In this document: positions 27,515-36,210 of the stretch, one piece after another | Layout of the letters: every line of letters starts with the position of its first letter | Position numbering within the stretch: position 1 is the first letter of the stretch | Assembly (NCBI RefSeq): GCF_010915705.1 | Contig: NZ_JAAIKE010000006.1 | Location: forward strand, 124,001-188,000 | Origin: Pseudotabrizicola algicola | Lineage (GTDB): Bacteria > Pseudomonadota > Alphaproteobacteria > Rhodobacterales > Rhodobacteraceae | DNA length: 64,000 nucleotides | Reading direction: 5' to 3' | Notes under the pieces: generated by a model | Told to the model about the DNA's origin: nothing | The model's input: only the letters and a program-made list of their open reading frames with translations | Databases searched by the model: none | Position numbers and translations under genes: made by a program

Positions 27515-27540
27515 AATATCGACAGGATTGGTCGAGTATT
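27515..27540 (-). promoter_or_regulatory. Candidate Rrf2-type operator upstream of the sulfate operon
   Basis: AATATCGAC (27515-27523) and GTCGAGTATT (27531-27540) form an imperfect inverted repeat around a 7-base centre. Read on the minus strand it runs ATACTCGAC-N7-GTCGATATT, which resembles the ATA..GAC-N7-GTC..TAT layout of IscR-like Rrf2 operators. It lies 50-75 bases before the first gene of the operon, next to an Rrf2 gene. Confidence 0.5.
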
Positions 27541-27548
27541 GCAACGGA

Positions 27549-27577
27549 ATATTCACGTCTAATTTTGTCGTGAATAT
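27549..27577. promoter_or_regulatory. 9-bp inverted repeat in the sulfate operon promoter region
   Basis: ATATTCACG (27549-27557) is perfectly inverted as CGTGAATAT (27569-27577), with 11 bases between. It sits in an AT-rich stretch between the Rrf2 gene and the sulfate transporter operon and could be a second regulator's site or overlap the core promoter. Confidence 0.5.
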
Positions 27578-27661
27578 AGAAGAATTTTCTCGCCACCGCA
27601 CAGGCGGCGACGAGACAAGAAGCCAGAAAATATATTGATTACTTGTGCTTACGCGGCAAGG

Positions 27662-28114
27662 TCAGACGCCAATCACCTGATCTGCCACCGCTCCGGAGCG
27701 CAGCATGTCTTCCAAGGTGAGCGATTCGATGATCAACAGATAAGACCAGAAGACCTCGGCAAACACTTTGCGGATCCGGCAACTCGCCTCGTCGCTGCAA
27801 TCCTCGCAGCGCTGATAGGCCCGGCGCGACAGACAAGGCAGCGGCGCAATCGGACCGTCGATCGTACGCAGCAGTTCCGAGATCGATATGTCGCCCGGCT
27901 TTTTGATCAGCACATAACCGCCCGACCGCCCCCGGATAGACCCGATCACACCCGCGTTGCGCACCTCCAGCAAGATATGTTCCAAAAAGCGCTTCGGCGC
28001 GCCCGACCGTTTTGCAATCTCTTCAATGGTCAGAGATTGCGGCTTGGCCTGCGCCGCCTCATCCGCCAGCGCCAAAAGTGCCTTCAGCGCATATTTCATC
28101 TTTTGCGTGATCAT
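27662..28114 (-). CDS. Rrf2 family transcriptional regulator
   Basis: This 150-residue regulator has a winged-helix domain (MKYALKALLALADEA ... LTIEEIAKRSGAPKRFLEHILLEVRNAGVIGSIRGRSGGYVL, seen in parts) and a C-terminal region with three spaced cysteines in PCLSRRAYQRCEDCSDEASC. Such cysteines bind an Fe-S cluster in IscR-like members, whereas CymR-like members sense cysteine synthesis. The gene directly precedes the sulfate import operon on the same strand, which makes sulfur or Fe-S status the likely signal. Confidence 0.92.
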   Translation of the reverse strand: MITQKMKYALKALLALADEAAQAKPQSLTIEEIAKRSGAPKRFLEHILLEVRNAGVIGSIRGRSGGYVLIKKPGDISISELLRTIDGPIAPLPCLSRRAYQRCEDCSDEASCRIRKVFAEVFWSYLLIIESLTLEDMLRSGAVADQVIGV

Positions 28115-28317
28115 GGTTCAGCCTAGCCCCAAGAAATCTCAGTTTCAAGGTCGAGATTCTCGGGACAAACCGCTCCCCATGCCGCCACTACTATGCAACC
28201 CATTGTATAAGAAACATTTTTCCAACCCTGCAAAATACACGATAAAGATGATAGACAAATATAATTTTACTGTCATGCTCAAGCTGCCCCCGAACCCGAG
28301 CGAGATGGAGACAGTGC

Positions 28318-28794
28318 ATGGACACCCTTGATCTGATCGACCGCAAGATCGTGGCAGAGTTGATGCGGGATGCGACCCTTCCCGTCTCCCAGATCGCCGA
28401 CAAGGTGGGACTGTCGCAGACCCCGTGCTGGAAACGCATCCAGAAACTGCAAGAACAAGGTGTCCTGACAGCTCGCGTCGCCTTGGCCGACCCGGACAAG
28501 CTGGGCTTTGGCCTGACCATCTTTGTCGGGATCGAGGCACCCGACCATAGCGCCGACTGGCGCGAGGCTTTTGCCAAGGTCACGCGCGACATGCCGCAGA
28601 TCATGGAGATTTATCGCATGGCCGGAGAGATGGACTACCTCTTGCGCATCGCCGTGCCCGATATGGCCGCGTTTGACACCCTCTACAAACGCCTCACCGA
28701 TGCCATCCCGATCAAGAATGTGACCAGCCATTTCGCGATGGAGCGGATCAAGTTCACCACGGCCTACCCCGTCAACACCAGTGCGAAGCCGTGA
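28318..28794 (+). CDS. Lrp/AsnC family transcriptional regulator
   Basis: This 158-residue protein has an N-terminal helix-turn-helix (LDLIDRKIVAELMRDATLPVSQIADKVGLSQTPCWKRIQKL, seen in parts) and a C-terminal RAM ligand-binding domain (about 65-145). GGAGA lies 8 bases before the ATG. It is divergent from the Rrf2 gene over a 203-base AT-rich spacer and 66 bases upstream of the topoisomerase gene. The effector amino acid is unknown. Confidence 0.93.
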   Translation: MDTLDLIDRKIVAELMRDATLPVSQIADKVGLSQTPCWKRIQKLQEQGVLTARVALADPDKLGFGLTIFVGIEAPDHSADWREAFAKVTRDMPQIMEIYRMAGEMDYLLRIAVPDMAAFDTLYKRLTDAIPIKNVTSHFAMERIKFTTAYPVNTSAKP

Positions 28795-28860
28795 TGCTGT
28801 CCGTCGTGGAACCGGCGCAGGCTTGGGGCGTTTTTGCTGTGCCAAGCACGGAGGCACGCC

Positions 28861-29913
28861 GTGGCACCCGCACACATTCCCTCGCAAACCCCATCAGAAG
28901 AACGGGCCTTGGTGCATGTCACCGATAACGAACCCGGCATACGGCGCCGCAGGTTCGGACGGGGCTTTGCCTTCTATTGCCCGCAGAACAGACGGTTGAC
29001 CGGAGCCGAACGGGCGCGGGTGCTGAAACTGGGCATCCCTCCTGCCTATCGCGACGTATGGATCTGCCCCGACCCTCGGGGTCATCTGCAAGCCACCGGA
29101 CGCGACGCGCGCGGCCGCAAACAATACATCTACCATCCCCTGTGGGCCGATGCGCAGGCGGAAACCAAATACGGCCAACTTGCAGGGTTCGCCGAAGCCC
29201 TGCCCGCGATCCGTCGGCGCATTCAGTCCGACTTGCGCGGCGAGGCGGGTGACAAGGCATTTACCGTGGCAGCGCTGGTGATGCTGCTTGACCGTGGCTA
29301 TCTGCGGATCGGAAACCCGACCTACACCGCACAGAACCGGTCCTTCGGGGCAACAACATTGCTGCGCCGCCATCTGCGCCTGCGCGATGGCGTGGTCGAG
29401 CTTGGCTTCCGCGCGAAGGGCGGCAAAAGGGTGCGCCAGACCCTGCGTGACAAGCGCCTGCACAAAGTGCTGCAACAGATCGGTGATCTGCCCGGCCGGA
29501 ACCTGTTCACCTATCTGTCCGAAGATGGTCAGGCCTGCCCGATCGGGTCTGCCGATGTGAACGCCTATCTGACCGGTGTCGCAGGCAGCGGCATAACCGC
29601 CAAGACCTTTCGCACATGGGGCGGCTCGCTCGCGGCCTTTGAAACGGCTATGGCCGCAGAGGCGGATTGCGCCCTCAGCATCCGTGATTTGGCCGAAGCG
29701 GCGGCCAAGCGGTTGCACAATACCGCCACGATCAGCCGCAAATCCTATATCCATCCCGATGTGCTCGGCCTCGCCGCGCTGTCCCCCGCGGAAAGGCTTG
29801 ACGAACTTGCCGCCCTGCGCCCTGCCCCGATATCCGGACTTCGCCGCAACGAAGCGCGCCTGCACGCGTTCTTGACCCGGACGGCACCGGATCGGCGCGG
29901 CAAATCGGGTTAA
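28861..29913 (+). CDS. DNA topoisomerase IB (poxvirus type)
   Basis: This 350-residue type IB topoisomerase starts at GTG 28861 with GGAGG 6 bases upstream. It relaxes supercoils through a 3'-phosphotyrosine. The likely catalytic set is R87 (GRKQYIYHP region), K187 (RAKGGK), R251 (FRTWGG), H286 (RLHNT) and the nucleophile Y296 (SRKSYIHPDV), matching vaccinia topoisomerase in order. Bacterial homologues are accessory and patchily distributed, pointing to past horizontal transfer. It stands before sodC on the same strand. Confidence 0.92.
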   Translation: MAPAHIPSQTPSEERALVHVTDNEPGIRRRRFGRGFAFYCPQNRRLTGAERARVLKLGIPPAYRDVWICPDPRGHLQATGRDARGRKQYIYHPLWADAQAETKYGQLAGFAEALPAIRRRIQSDLRGEAGDKAFTVAALVMLLDRGYLRIGNPTYTAQNRSFGATTLLRRHLRLRDGVVELGFRAKGGKRVRQTLRDKRLHKVLQQIGDLPGRNLFTYLSEDGQACPIGSADVNAYLTGVAGSGITAKTFRTWGGSLAAFETAMAAEADCALSIRDLAEAAAKRLHNTATISRKSYIHPDVLGLAALSPAERLDELAALRPAPISGLRRNEARLHAFLTRTAPDRRGKSG

Positions 29914-30003
29914 CGCCGATATGGCCCGAGCAAGCCCGCCGGAAGCACGGAACAATCCCCTCTGCCTGCGGTTACACCCAACCCAGCACCAGAGGATATC
30001 ACA

Positions 30004-30528
30004 ATGCCCCATACCTCCTTTGCCGCGACCGCAATCCGCTGCCTTGCCGCGCTCGGGCTTGCCGTCCTGCCGTCCACCGTGCTCGCGCAGGATGCCCAAG
30101 CCACGTTTGTTGACCAAAGTGGCAATGAAATTGGCGCGGCGACCCTGACCGCCACCGATGGCGGCGTGCTGCTCCGCGTCGAGATCAACGGCCTGCCGCC
30201 ACGCTCATGGGTGGGCTTTCATGTCCATGAAATCGGCACCTGCGATCCGGCCAGCCAGCACGAAAGCGCTGGCGACCATTTCAACCCCAGCGGAGTCGAG
30301 CACGGCTTTCTGACAGATACGGGGCCACATGCCGGCGATATGCCGAACCTTTGGGTGGATGATGCCGGCGTCGCGCGGGCAGAGGTGTTCAACCCCTTCA
30401 TCCTGCTGGCAGAAGGTCAGAACAGCGTTCTGGGCCGCGCCTTGATGATCCACGCCGACCCCGACGATCACGCCAGCCAGCCATCGGGCGACGCTGGCGA
30501 ACGGCTCGCCTGCGCGGTGATCGGCTAA
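30004..30528 (+). CDS. sodC: Periplasmic Cu-Zn superoxide dismutase
   Basis: This 174-residue enzyme has a signal peptide cleaved near VLAQD. Metal ligands are visible: H73 and H75 (GFHVHEIG), H92 (HFNP), H100 (EHGF), H109 (GPHAGDMPNL, with D112) and H150 (IHADPDDH). C80 and C170 should form the conserved disulfide. It removes superoxide in the periplasm. A hairpin 28 bases after the stop ends the transcript. Confidence 0.95.
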   Translation: MPHTSFAATAIRCLAALGLAVLPSTVLAQDAQATFVDQSGNEIGAATLTATDGGVLLRVEINGLPPRSWVGFHVHEIGTCDPASQHESAGDHFNPSGVEHGFLTDTGPHAGDMPNLWVDDAGVARAEVFNPFILLAEGQNSVLGRALMIHADPDDHASQPSGDAGERLACAVIG

Positions 30529-30555
30529 GCGCGACCGGCCTGAAACAAAATGGCA

Positions 30556-30586
30556 TATCCGCCGGAGCCGCTTGGTCCGGCGGATA
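30556..30586. terminator. Terminator-like hairpin between sodC and a small minus-strand gene
   Basis: TATCCGCCGGA (30556-30566) pairs perfectly with TCCGGCGGATA (30576-30586), 11 bp with a 9-base loop. It is placed between converging genes; a T-rich tract follows on the minus strand. Confidence 0.75.
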
Positions 30587-30594
30587 GGTTTCGG

Positions 30595-30897
30595 TCACGC
30601 CTCCGGTTCCATCGCCGTCTGTGCGCGGGTGGCGGCCAGAACGATCTCGCGCACCTCGACCGCCAAGGCGCTTTGGATCACCTCGGGACCGTCCAGCAGC
30701 ACGCCGGGGTCTTCCTGATGGTCCTGCATCACCGACAGACTGTCCAGCGCCGCCCGCAGGTCACGGCCGGCGTCAGAACCGAGCAGCCGCGACAGGATCA
30801 GCGCCAGCACCTTGCGCTGCGCCAAGAGCTTGCCTTCGATCGCCTCGACAGTCAGTCCGGCGCGCGGCGGGGCGGGGTCTTTCGTCACGGTGTGCAT
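30595..30897 (-). CDS. Small hypothetical helical protein
   Basis: This 100-residue, probably all-helical soluble protein (TVEAIEGKLLAQRKVLALILSRLL ... VEVREIVLAATRAQTAM) has no cysteines, signal peptide or membrane segment. The ATG at 30897 has AGGA about 8 bases upstream. It follows treZ by 60 bases on the same strand and is ended by the shared hairpin. No family recognised. Confidence 0.65.
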   Translation of the reverse strand: MHTVTKDPAPPRAGLTVEAIEGKLLAQRKVLALILSRLLGSDAGRDLRAALDSLSVMQDHQEDPGVLLDGPEVIQSALAVEVREIVLAATRAQTAMEPEA

Positions 30898-30957
30898 CCT
30901 TTCGATCCTGTTTCAACTGACCCGCCCGTGGGCGGGTCCATGCGCGCTTGCAACCCA

Positions 30958-32703
30958 TCACAGCCCGCTTACCTCGATCGACAGCGCATAGGGGTCTGTT
31001 CCGGTGTCTCGCAGGGAAAACAGCGCGCCAGCTCTGTCCGGCTCTTGATCCGGCACCGCCCCGAGGTTGACGTGAAGCGTCAGCTTTTTCTCTTCAAATG
31101 CCCATGTAGCCCGCACAGACCGTGGCCCCGTCTGAACGACTTCGGCATTGGCTTGCGCACCCCCTGCCAGAAGCGGAACGACATGGGCCGCGCGCAGGCC
31201 AAGCAATTCCCGCGTCAGGGCGCGCCAGTGGGCAGCATGGGCCGCATCCGCTTCTTGCAGGCGCGACGCACGAAAGGTGGAAGGCGCAATCGGATCGGGC
31301 GGCGCTGTTCCGCCCGATGGCGATCCGAACTCGGCGACCCGCCCCTCACGCGTCATCTCCGCCAACTCGCCCGAATAGTCGGCGAAGAAGTAGAACGGGG
31401 TCGTCTCGCCTGCCTCGTCCCCCATAAAGATCATCGGGATGAAGGGGCACAGCATCAGCATGGCATAGGCCGTCTCCGTGGCCTCCTGCGGCACCAGCGT
31501 GATCAGACGCTCGCCCTGCGGCCTGTTGCCGATCTGGTCATGTGTCTGGATGGCGTTGACGAAGGCCGTCGGGGGCAGATGCCCCGAGGCCTCGCCGGGC
31601 GGGCTCGCCTTTCCACGGTCTTGTCCCTGCCGCACCTGCCCGTCGCGCAGGGCGAGCAGCAGATCGGCCATCGGATCGACAGCGACAGGGGCCAGATGCC
31701 CGTGATTTTCGCCGGTAAGCAGGACGTGGACGCTGTGATGGAAGTCATCATTCCACTCGGCATCATAAAGACCGGTGTCGCGCAAGAAGGTCACGTTGCG
31801 TTCATCTTCGAGGATCAGGTGGATCGGACGCCCCAGATCCAACCCGCGCACGGTTTGCCCGAGTTCCACCATGAAAGCGGGGTGCGTGTCATCGATGATT
31901 TCGTGCACCGCGTCAAAGCGCAGTCCATCCAGCCGATAGTCCCGCAGCCACATCAATGCGTTATCGGTGAAAAACTGCCGGACGGCGGGCTGCGAGAAAT
32001 CAATCGCCCTGCCCCAGGGCGTGTGTTTCTCGCTATGGAAGAAATCGGGCGCAAGATAGGCGCCCTCCGATCCGAAGTGGTTATAGACCACGTCAAGAAA
32101 CACCATCAGACCAACCGCTTGCGCCGCCTCGACAAAGGCTTGCATGTCTTCGGGGGTGCCATAGGCCGCATGGGGTGCAAAAAGCAGGACGCCGTCATAG
32201 CCCCAACCGCGCTGACCGGGAAAGGAAGCCACAGGCATGATTTCAATCGCGGTGAACCCCAGTTCCGCAATCTCCGCCAGTTTGGTGCGCGCGGCGCGGA
32301 AAGTGCCCTCTTCGGTGAAGGTTCCGATGTGCAACTCGTAAACCACGGCCTCATGCCACGGGCGGCCCGCCCATGGGGTTGTCCAACGGTATCCCGCCGG
32401 ATCGGCCAAGGTAGACGCATCATGCACCCCGCCCGTTTGCCGCCGCGCCGCCGGATCGGGAATAAAGGCGCCATCGACCAGAAATCCGTAGCTGTCCCCG
32501 ACCTGCGCGGAAAGACGCGCCTCGAAAAACCCGTCCGCCCCCTTCGTCATCGGCTCCGTCCGGTCGCCAAGTTGCACGGCCGCCGCATGGGCCGACGGCG
32601 CCCAGATGCGAAACCGCCACCGACCCGCTCCTTCCGGAACAGCGCCCCAGGCAAAATCATGTGAATGGTCTGATGCCAGAGCAGCAGCGGCATTTTGCGG
32701 CAT
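30958..32703 (-). CDS. treZ: Malto-oligosyltrehalose trehalohydrolase
   Basis: TreZ releases trehalose from maltooligosyltrehalose. The start MPQNAAAAL at 32703 has AAGGA 8 bases upstream, giving 581 residues. An N-terminal CBM48-like domain (about 15-80) precedes the GH13 barrel. LDVVYNHFG, the nucleophile D264 (LDGLRFDAVHE) and the acid/base E299 (LILEDERN) are clear, as is WGYDGVLLFAPHAAYG. The partner synthase treY and glycogen genes are not in the window, so it may be a displaced member of the pathway. Trehalose supports osmotic and desiccation tolerance. Confidence 0.9.
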   Translation of the reverse strand: MPQNAAAALASDHSHDFAWGAVPEGAGRWRFRIWAPSAHAAAVQLGDRTEPMTKGADGFFEARLSAQVGDSYGFLVDGAFIPDPAARRQTGGVHDASTLADPAGYRWTTPWAGRPWHEAVVYELHIGTFTEEGTFRAARTKLAEIAELGFTAIEIMPVASFPGQRGWGYDGVLLFAPHAAYGTPEDMQAFVEAAQAVGLMVFLDVVYNHFGSEGAYLAPDFFHSEKHTPWGRAIDFSQPAVRQFFTDNALMWLRDYRLDGLRFDAVHEIIDDTHPAFMVELGQTVRGLDLGRPIHLILEDERNVTFLRDTGLYDAEWNDDFHHSVHVLLTGENHGHLAPVAVDPMADLLLALRDGQVRQGQDRGKASPPGEASGHLPPTAFVNAIQTHDQIGNRPQGERLITLVPQEATETAYAMLMLCPFIPMIFMGDEAGETTPFYFFADYSGELAEMTREGRVAEFGSPSGGTAPPDPIAPSTFRASRLQEADAAHAAHWRALTRELLGLRAAHVVPLLAGGAQANAEVVQTGPRSVRATWAFEEKKLTLHVNLGAVPDQEPDRAGALFSLRDTGTDPYALSIEVSGL

Positions 32704-32823
32704 GTGGCCGTTCCTTCTTAGCCCTTGACGCAACGCCGTGCGCAAAAGGATGCAATAGGGGCGAAACGCTCTAGGGGCGGCAGCGGTCGCCGGTTGCCCG
32801 CGCAGGCCGCCGCACCCCGCTTG

Positions 32824-33066
32824 TCAGTAGTTTCCCGGCGGGTCGCTGGCCGGAAAGGACTCGTCTGACTGCTCGTCCACGATGCTCCAGGTTTCGGGCG
32901 GATTTTTCATCGCCTTTTTTCCGGCAGGGCGCACCTGCGAAGCCTGCTCCACAGCGGCCTCGGCCTGGGCACGTTCCCAATGCTGCATCGCTTTGCCCTC
33001 TGGGCGTCCGTCCGCTTCCCACAGCGCATAAGCGCGTTCGCGGATCAGGTCCTCTCGGTGGTCCAT
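32824..33066 (-). CDS. DUF2934 domain protein
   Basis: This 80-residue protein fits DUF2934: IRERAYALWEADGRPEGKAMQHWERAQAE at the N-terminus. A second short conserved block, DEQSDESFPASDPPGNY, forms the C-terminus. It is soluble, and its function is unknown. It lies next to a DUF892 gene, a common pairing with stress proteins. Confidence 0.85.
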   Translation of the reverse strand: MDHREDLIRERAYALWEADGRPEGKAMQHWERAQAEAAVEQASQVRPAGKKAMKNPPETWSIVDEQSDESFPASDPPGNY

Positions 33067-33135
33067 GATAGCAACTCCTGTCTATCCCTGCTTGCCCCAA
33101 CTGCCTGAAACAGCGCTTTGTTCCCCATCCCGCAA

Positions 33136-33165
33136 AATAATCGAGGCGGTGCATGACCGCCTCGA
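33136..33165 (-). terminator. Terminator of the DUF892 gene
   Basis: TCGAGGCGGT (33141-33150) pairs with ACCGCCTCGA (33156-33165), 10 bp with a 5-base loop. On the minus strand it is followed by TTATTTTG. Confidence 0.85.
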
Positions 33166-33193
33166 CCTCTTGCTCAGGGGGGCATTGCGCCGA

Positions 33194-33709
33194 TCAGATA
33201 TCGGCCCGCTCGCCGCTGGCCCGCAGCGACATGTAGCGGCGGGTGACAGGCTCCAGCGTGTCGCGGATCGCGGCGGCCATCCGGCGCTCCTCATCCAGCG
33301 AATTTTCCAGCAGGGAAATCGCCGAGGTGGCCCCAGAGGCTTCGGCCATCGAGATGAGCGACATGTAGGACGCGATTTCGTAATGCTCGAAGGCAAAGTT
33401 CGCGAAAGAGTTCTTCAGGATCTCGTCATCGGCAATCGTGTGGCTCAGCGCCGCCATGCTGCCCGCGATGGACAGGGAGGCATCCTTGAGCCCGGAAGAG
33501 GTGGCATCAAGCGATTGCATCACCTCGTCAAGCCGCACGATCTGGCCCTCCGTCTCGTGCAGATGCCGCTCCAGCAATTCCGCCACTTGGGGATAGTGTT
33601 CCAGCCGGTTCAACTGCGGCTGGATGATGGACAGGGCCTGCTTTTCCATCGCATGGGCATTTCGCAACCCGACGATGAAGAGATCTTGCGCACTGGTGGT
33701 ATCGGCCAT
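33194..33709 (-). CDS. Ferritin-like DUF892 (YciE/YciF) protein
   Basis: This 171-residue four-helix protein starts at 33709 with GGAGG 6 bases upstream. The DUF892 features are present: DLFIVGLRNAHAMEKQAL, ERHLHETEGQIVRLDEV, FAFEHYEIASYMSL and SLDEERRMAAAI. Paired E/H residues could hold a di-metal centre as in ferritins. Enterobacterial YciE and YciF are induced by osmotic and other stresses. It has its own terminator. Confidence 0.92.
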   Translation of the reverse strand: MADTTSAQDLFIVGLRNAHAMEKQALSIIQPQLNRLEHYPQVAELLERHLHETEGQIVRLDEVMQSLDATSSGLKDASLSIAGSMAALSHTIADDEILKNSFANFAFEHYEIASYMSLISMAEASGATSAISLLENSLDEERRMAAAIRDTLEPVTRRYMSLRASGERADI

Positions 33710-33858
33710 GATGGACCTCCGTTTTGAGATGGCGGTCATAACGGGTGGCAGTCGGGTTTGTTCCCGCGGCCTGCGCACCCGGTGCAAAAGGCCCGATGTG
33801 GGAACCCCGAGGCAGGCTGGCGGATTGGTGTCACAGGAAGTTACCTCAGGAGCGTTTC

Positions 33859-34110
33859 ATGGCCCAATCCCCCAAGACCCCCGCCACGCCCGTCGATGGC
33901 CCGCAAGATGACCAGGAGCCGGTCTTTGACAAGGCGCAGGACGACCTTCCCTGGCCACAGGACGAAACCCTGCCCGCCGATGACGAAGGCAATATCCTGC
34001 CGGGCAATGACCCGCTGGACGAAGACCCCAACGACAATGGCGACCAAGAGCAGTTTGATCCCGACGACATGCGCCGCAAGCGTCTTTTGGGTGAACCCGT
34101 GAAAGACTGA
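33859..34110 (+). CDS. Small acidic, Asp/Pro-rich hypothetical protein
   Basis: This 83-residue protein is very rich in D, P and E (PLDEDPNDNGDQEQFDPDD) and ends with a basic patch, MRRKRLLGEPVKD. The ATG at 33859 has AGGAG 7 bases upstream. It is likely disordered and cytoplasmic. It is divergent from the DUF892 gene, which suggests shared stress regulation. No family recognised. Confidence 0.65.
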   Translation: MAQSPKTPATPVDGPQDDQEPVFDKAQDDLPWPQDETLPADDEGNILPGNDPLDEDPNDNGDQEQFDPDDMRRKRLLGEPVKD

Positions 34111-34119
34111 ACGGCCCCG

Positions 34120-34797
34120 TCAGCGCGGTGTCCGCGCCGCGATCTGTCGGGCAAGATATCGGCCGATGACAGCTGACCCTTCAACCGAAGGATGGGTGTT
34201 GTCGGCCGCGAACAAGGACGTGTTGCTTGCGTCAAACACGTCCTCGCTATCGACAAAGAAGACGCCGTCCATCATCTGCGCATGCAAGGCAATGCGGCGC
34301 TCCAACTCCACAAGCCCCGGGCGGCAGCCCCGGAAAGACCGTGACTGCGGCGCGGCGTAATACCCGGCCCAGAGCACCCGCGCGCCACGTCCGCGCGCGG
34401 CAGAGATCAGGTCAGGGATCACACCTGTCCTGCCGTCTTTCGATATCAGCCGGTCTATCTCGGCCTCGCACCTCGTGCAGCCGCAGGTCAGGCCCAGATC
34501 ATTGGCGCCGCCGTTCATGACCACCCAGTTCCAGCGCCCCGGCGGCAATTGCGCCGGAATGTTCAGCCCTCCGAACCGCCCGATGCCCCCGCGCCCCAGA
34601 CGCGCGCCCAAAGCGGCATGGTTCACCACCTCGCGCCGCAATTCGGCACTGATCACGCGCCCCACATCGCCGCCCGCGCCCCTGTTCCACGCCAGAACAG
34701 AATCTCCGATCACAAGAATGTCGCCATCCGTCTGTCTGGATGCCAGCCCGCAGCCGCACAGAACCAGCACAAGGCACAGAACAGTCACAACACGCAT
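34120..34797 (-). CDS. SGNH/GDSL-type esterase lipoprotein
   Basis: This 225-residue protein is started at ATG 34797, where GGGG is 6 bases upstream. A lipoprotein signal ends in LVLCGCG. The SGNH blocks are present: block I VIGDSVLAWN (nucleophile Ser), block III NGGANDL, and block V DNTHPSVEG (Asp and His). A cysteine pair in LTCGCTRC is unusual and may form a disulfide. It probably deacetylates or hydrolyses an envelope ester. It converges with the small acidic gene. Confidence 0.85.
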   Translation of the reverse strand: MRVVTVLCLVLVLCGCGLASRQTDGDILVIGDSVLAWNRGAGGDVGRVISAELRREVVNHAALGARLGRGGIGRFGGLNIPAQLPPGRWNWVVMNGGANDLGLTCGCTRCEAEIDRLISKDGRTGVIPDLISAARGRGARVLWAGYYAAPQSRSFRGCRPGLVELERRIALHAQMMDGVFFVDSEDVFDASNTSLFAADNTHPSVEGSAVIGRYLARQIAARTPR

Positions 34798-34887
34798 CCG
34801 CATCCCCTGAACCGGGCGAACAGGCGGCAAAGGTAGGCGCAGACCGGCGAGGGGCAAATCAAACCCTTGTGGGGCGGGGCCTTCCGA

Positions 34888-36210
34888 TCAGGCGCGGGAT
34901 GACGCACCGGCCTGCGGCAGGCCAGCCCGCGCGCCAACGCTCCCCTGCGCCGCAATCGCATGAACGGCGCTTGCCCCCGCTTCGTAATAGGCGGCCCGCA
35001 GCCCGGCAAAGCCTTCGCGGTGCTGCCGAAGCGGATCGACGGGCAGCAGATCGGGGCGGTCCAGCAAAAGCGCACGGGCGGCCTGCGTGCCAAACACGGT
35101 TCCGGGGCCGATGCCGCGGCCGGAATATCCGAAACACGCATAGGCCTGCGGGCCAAAGGCCACGATCTTGGGAATATGATCGCCCGTCATCGCAATGCGC
35201 CCGCTCCAGCCATGACGGAACGGCAGGCCCGCAAGGTCGGGAAACAGCCGCGCCAGCTTGCGCGCCGCCCATGCGGCATGCACGCGCCCGGCCGGTCCAT
35301 CCCCGTTGCCGATGCCGCCGATGACCAGACGGCCCGCCTGATCCAGCCGGAACGAGGACATGACCAGCGCGGTATCCCAACACCCTTCCCCACCCGCGAG
35401 GATAGAGCGGCGCAGCGGCTCGGGCAGCGGATCGGTCGCATATTGGCAATAGTGGACGCCGACAATCTGCGGCGCAAAGGGATCATGAAAACCCAGATGG
35501 TAGGCATTGGTGGCCACCAAGACATGACGGGCGCGCAGGCTCTGCCCGCGCGAGGTGACCTGCCACTGGCCCGCCGCACGCTGCAGACCGGTGACGGGGC
35601 TTTGCTCATGCACCTCCGCTCCGGCCCGCACCGCAGCCCGTGCGAGCCCGCGCGCGTAGGACAAGGGCTGGATCGTTCCGGCCCGCGGATCAAACAGCGC
35701 CCCATGAAAGGCGCGGCTTCCGGTGCGGCGCGCCGTCTCCGCCGCATCGAGAAGCCGCAGCGGCGCACCATGCGCCCTGCCTTGGCGATAGCGTTCCTGC
35801 AGGTCACGCAGTCCTGCGGGGGCATGGGCCAAGTGCAAGGTGCCATTGCGGGTCGCTTCGCAATCGATCCCCTCGCGCGCGATCAGGTCGAACACCCGCT
35901 GCGGCGCCTCGGCCAGCGTGTCAATCAGACGCTTGCCCCCTGTCGGTCCCATCCGGGCAATCACCGCCTCGGGTGGCAGCCAGAGCCCCGCGTTGACAAG
36001 CCCCACATTGCGGCCCGACCCGCCATGCCCCACCGTCTGCGCCTCGAGCACGCAAACCGAGGCTCCGTGCCGCCGCGCCTCCAAAGCGGCGGCAAGGCCG
36101 GTGAACCCGCCGCCGATCACCGCAAGATCGACCTCGCGGCTCGTCGCCAGTGGCGGGGCCGCGAAATGCTCGCGGCTGGAAGCCCGCCACAGATTGACCT
36201 CAGAACTCAA
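34888..36210 (-). CDS. FAD-dependent amino-acid oxidase (DAO family, AmaA/PuuB-like)
   Basis: This 440-residue flavoenzyme starts best at TTG 36210, preceded by GGGGG at 6 bases and overlapping the end of the aldehyde dehydrogenase gene by 11 bases. The dinucleotide motif is VIGGGFTGLAAALEARRHG, then EAQTVGHGGSGRNVG, and a C-terminal GYSGRGIGPGTVFG flavin loop. The family oxidises secondary or N-substituted amines. Next to an ALDH7 gene, L-pipecolate oxidase (AmaA) is the most attractive role, but gamma-glutamylputrescine oxidase-like activity cannot be excluded. Confidence 0.85.
   Translation of the reverse strand: MSSEVNLWRASSREHFAAPPLATSREVDLAVIGGGFTGLAAALEARRHGASVCVLEAQTVGHGGSGRNVGLVNAGLWLPPEAVIARMGPTGGKRLIDTLAEAPQRVFDLIAREGIDCEATRNGTLHLAHAPAGLRDLQERYRQGRAHGAPLRLLDAAETARRTGSRAFHGALFDPRAGTIQPLSYARGLARAAVRAGAEVHEQSPVTGLQRAAGQWQVTSRGQSLRARHVLVATNAYHLGFHDPFAPQIVGVHYCQYATDPLPEPLRRSILAGGEGCWDTALVMSSFRLDQAGRLVIGGIGNGDGPAGRVHAAWAARKLARLFPDLAGLPFRHGWSGRIAMTGDHIPKIVAFGPQAYACFGYSGRGIGPGTVFGTQAARALLLDRPDLLPVDPLRQHREGFAGLRAAYYEAGASAVHAIAAQGSVGARAGLPQAGASSRA

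Noticed and set aside
30550-32664. A 704-residue plus-strand open frame across treZ
   Set aside because: Complementary to the whole of treZ, with typical antisense composition and no domain; treZ has all catalytic motifs.
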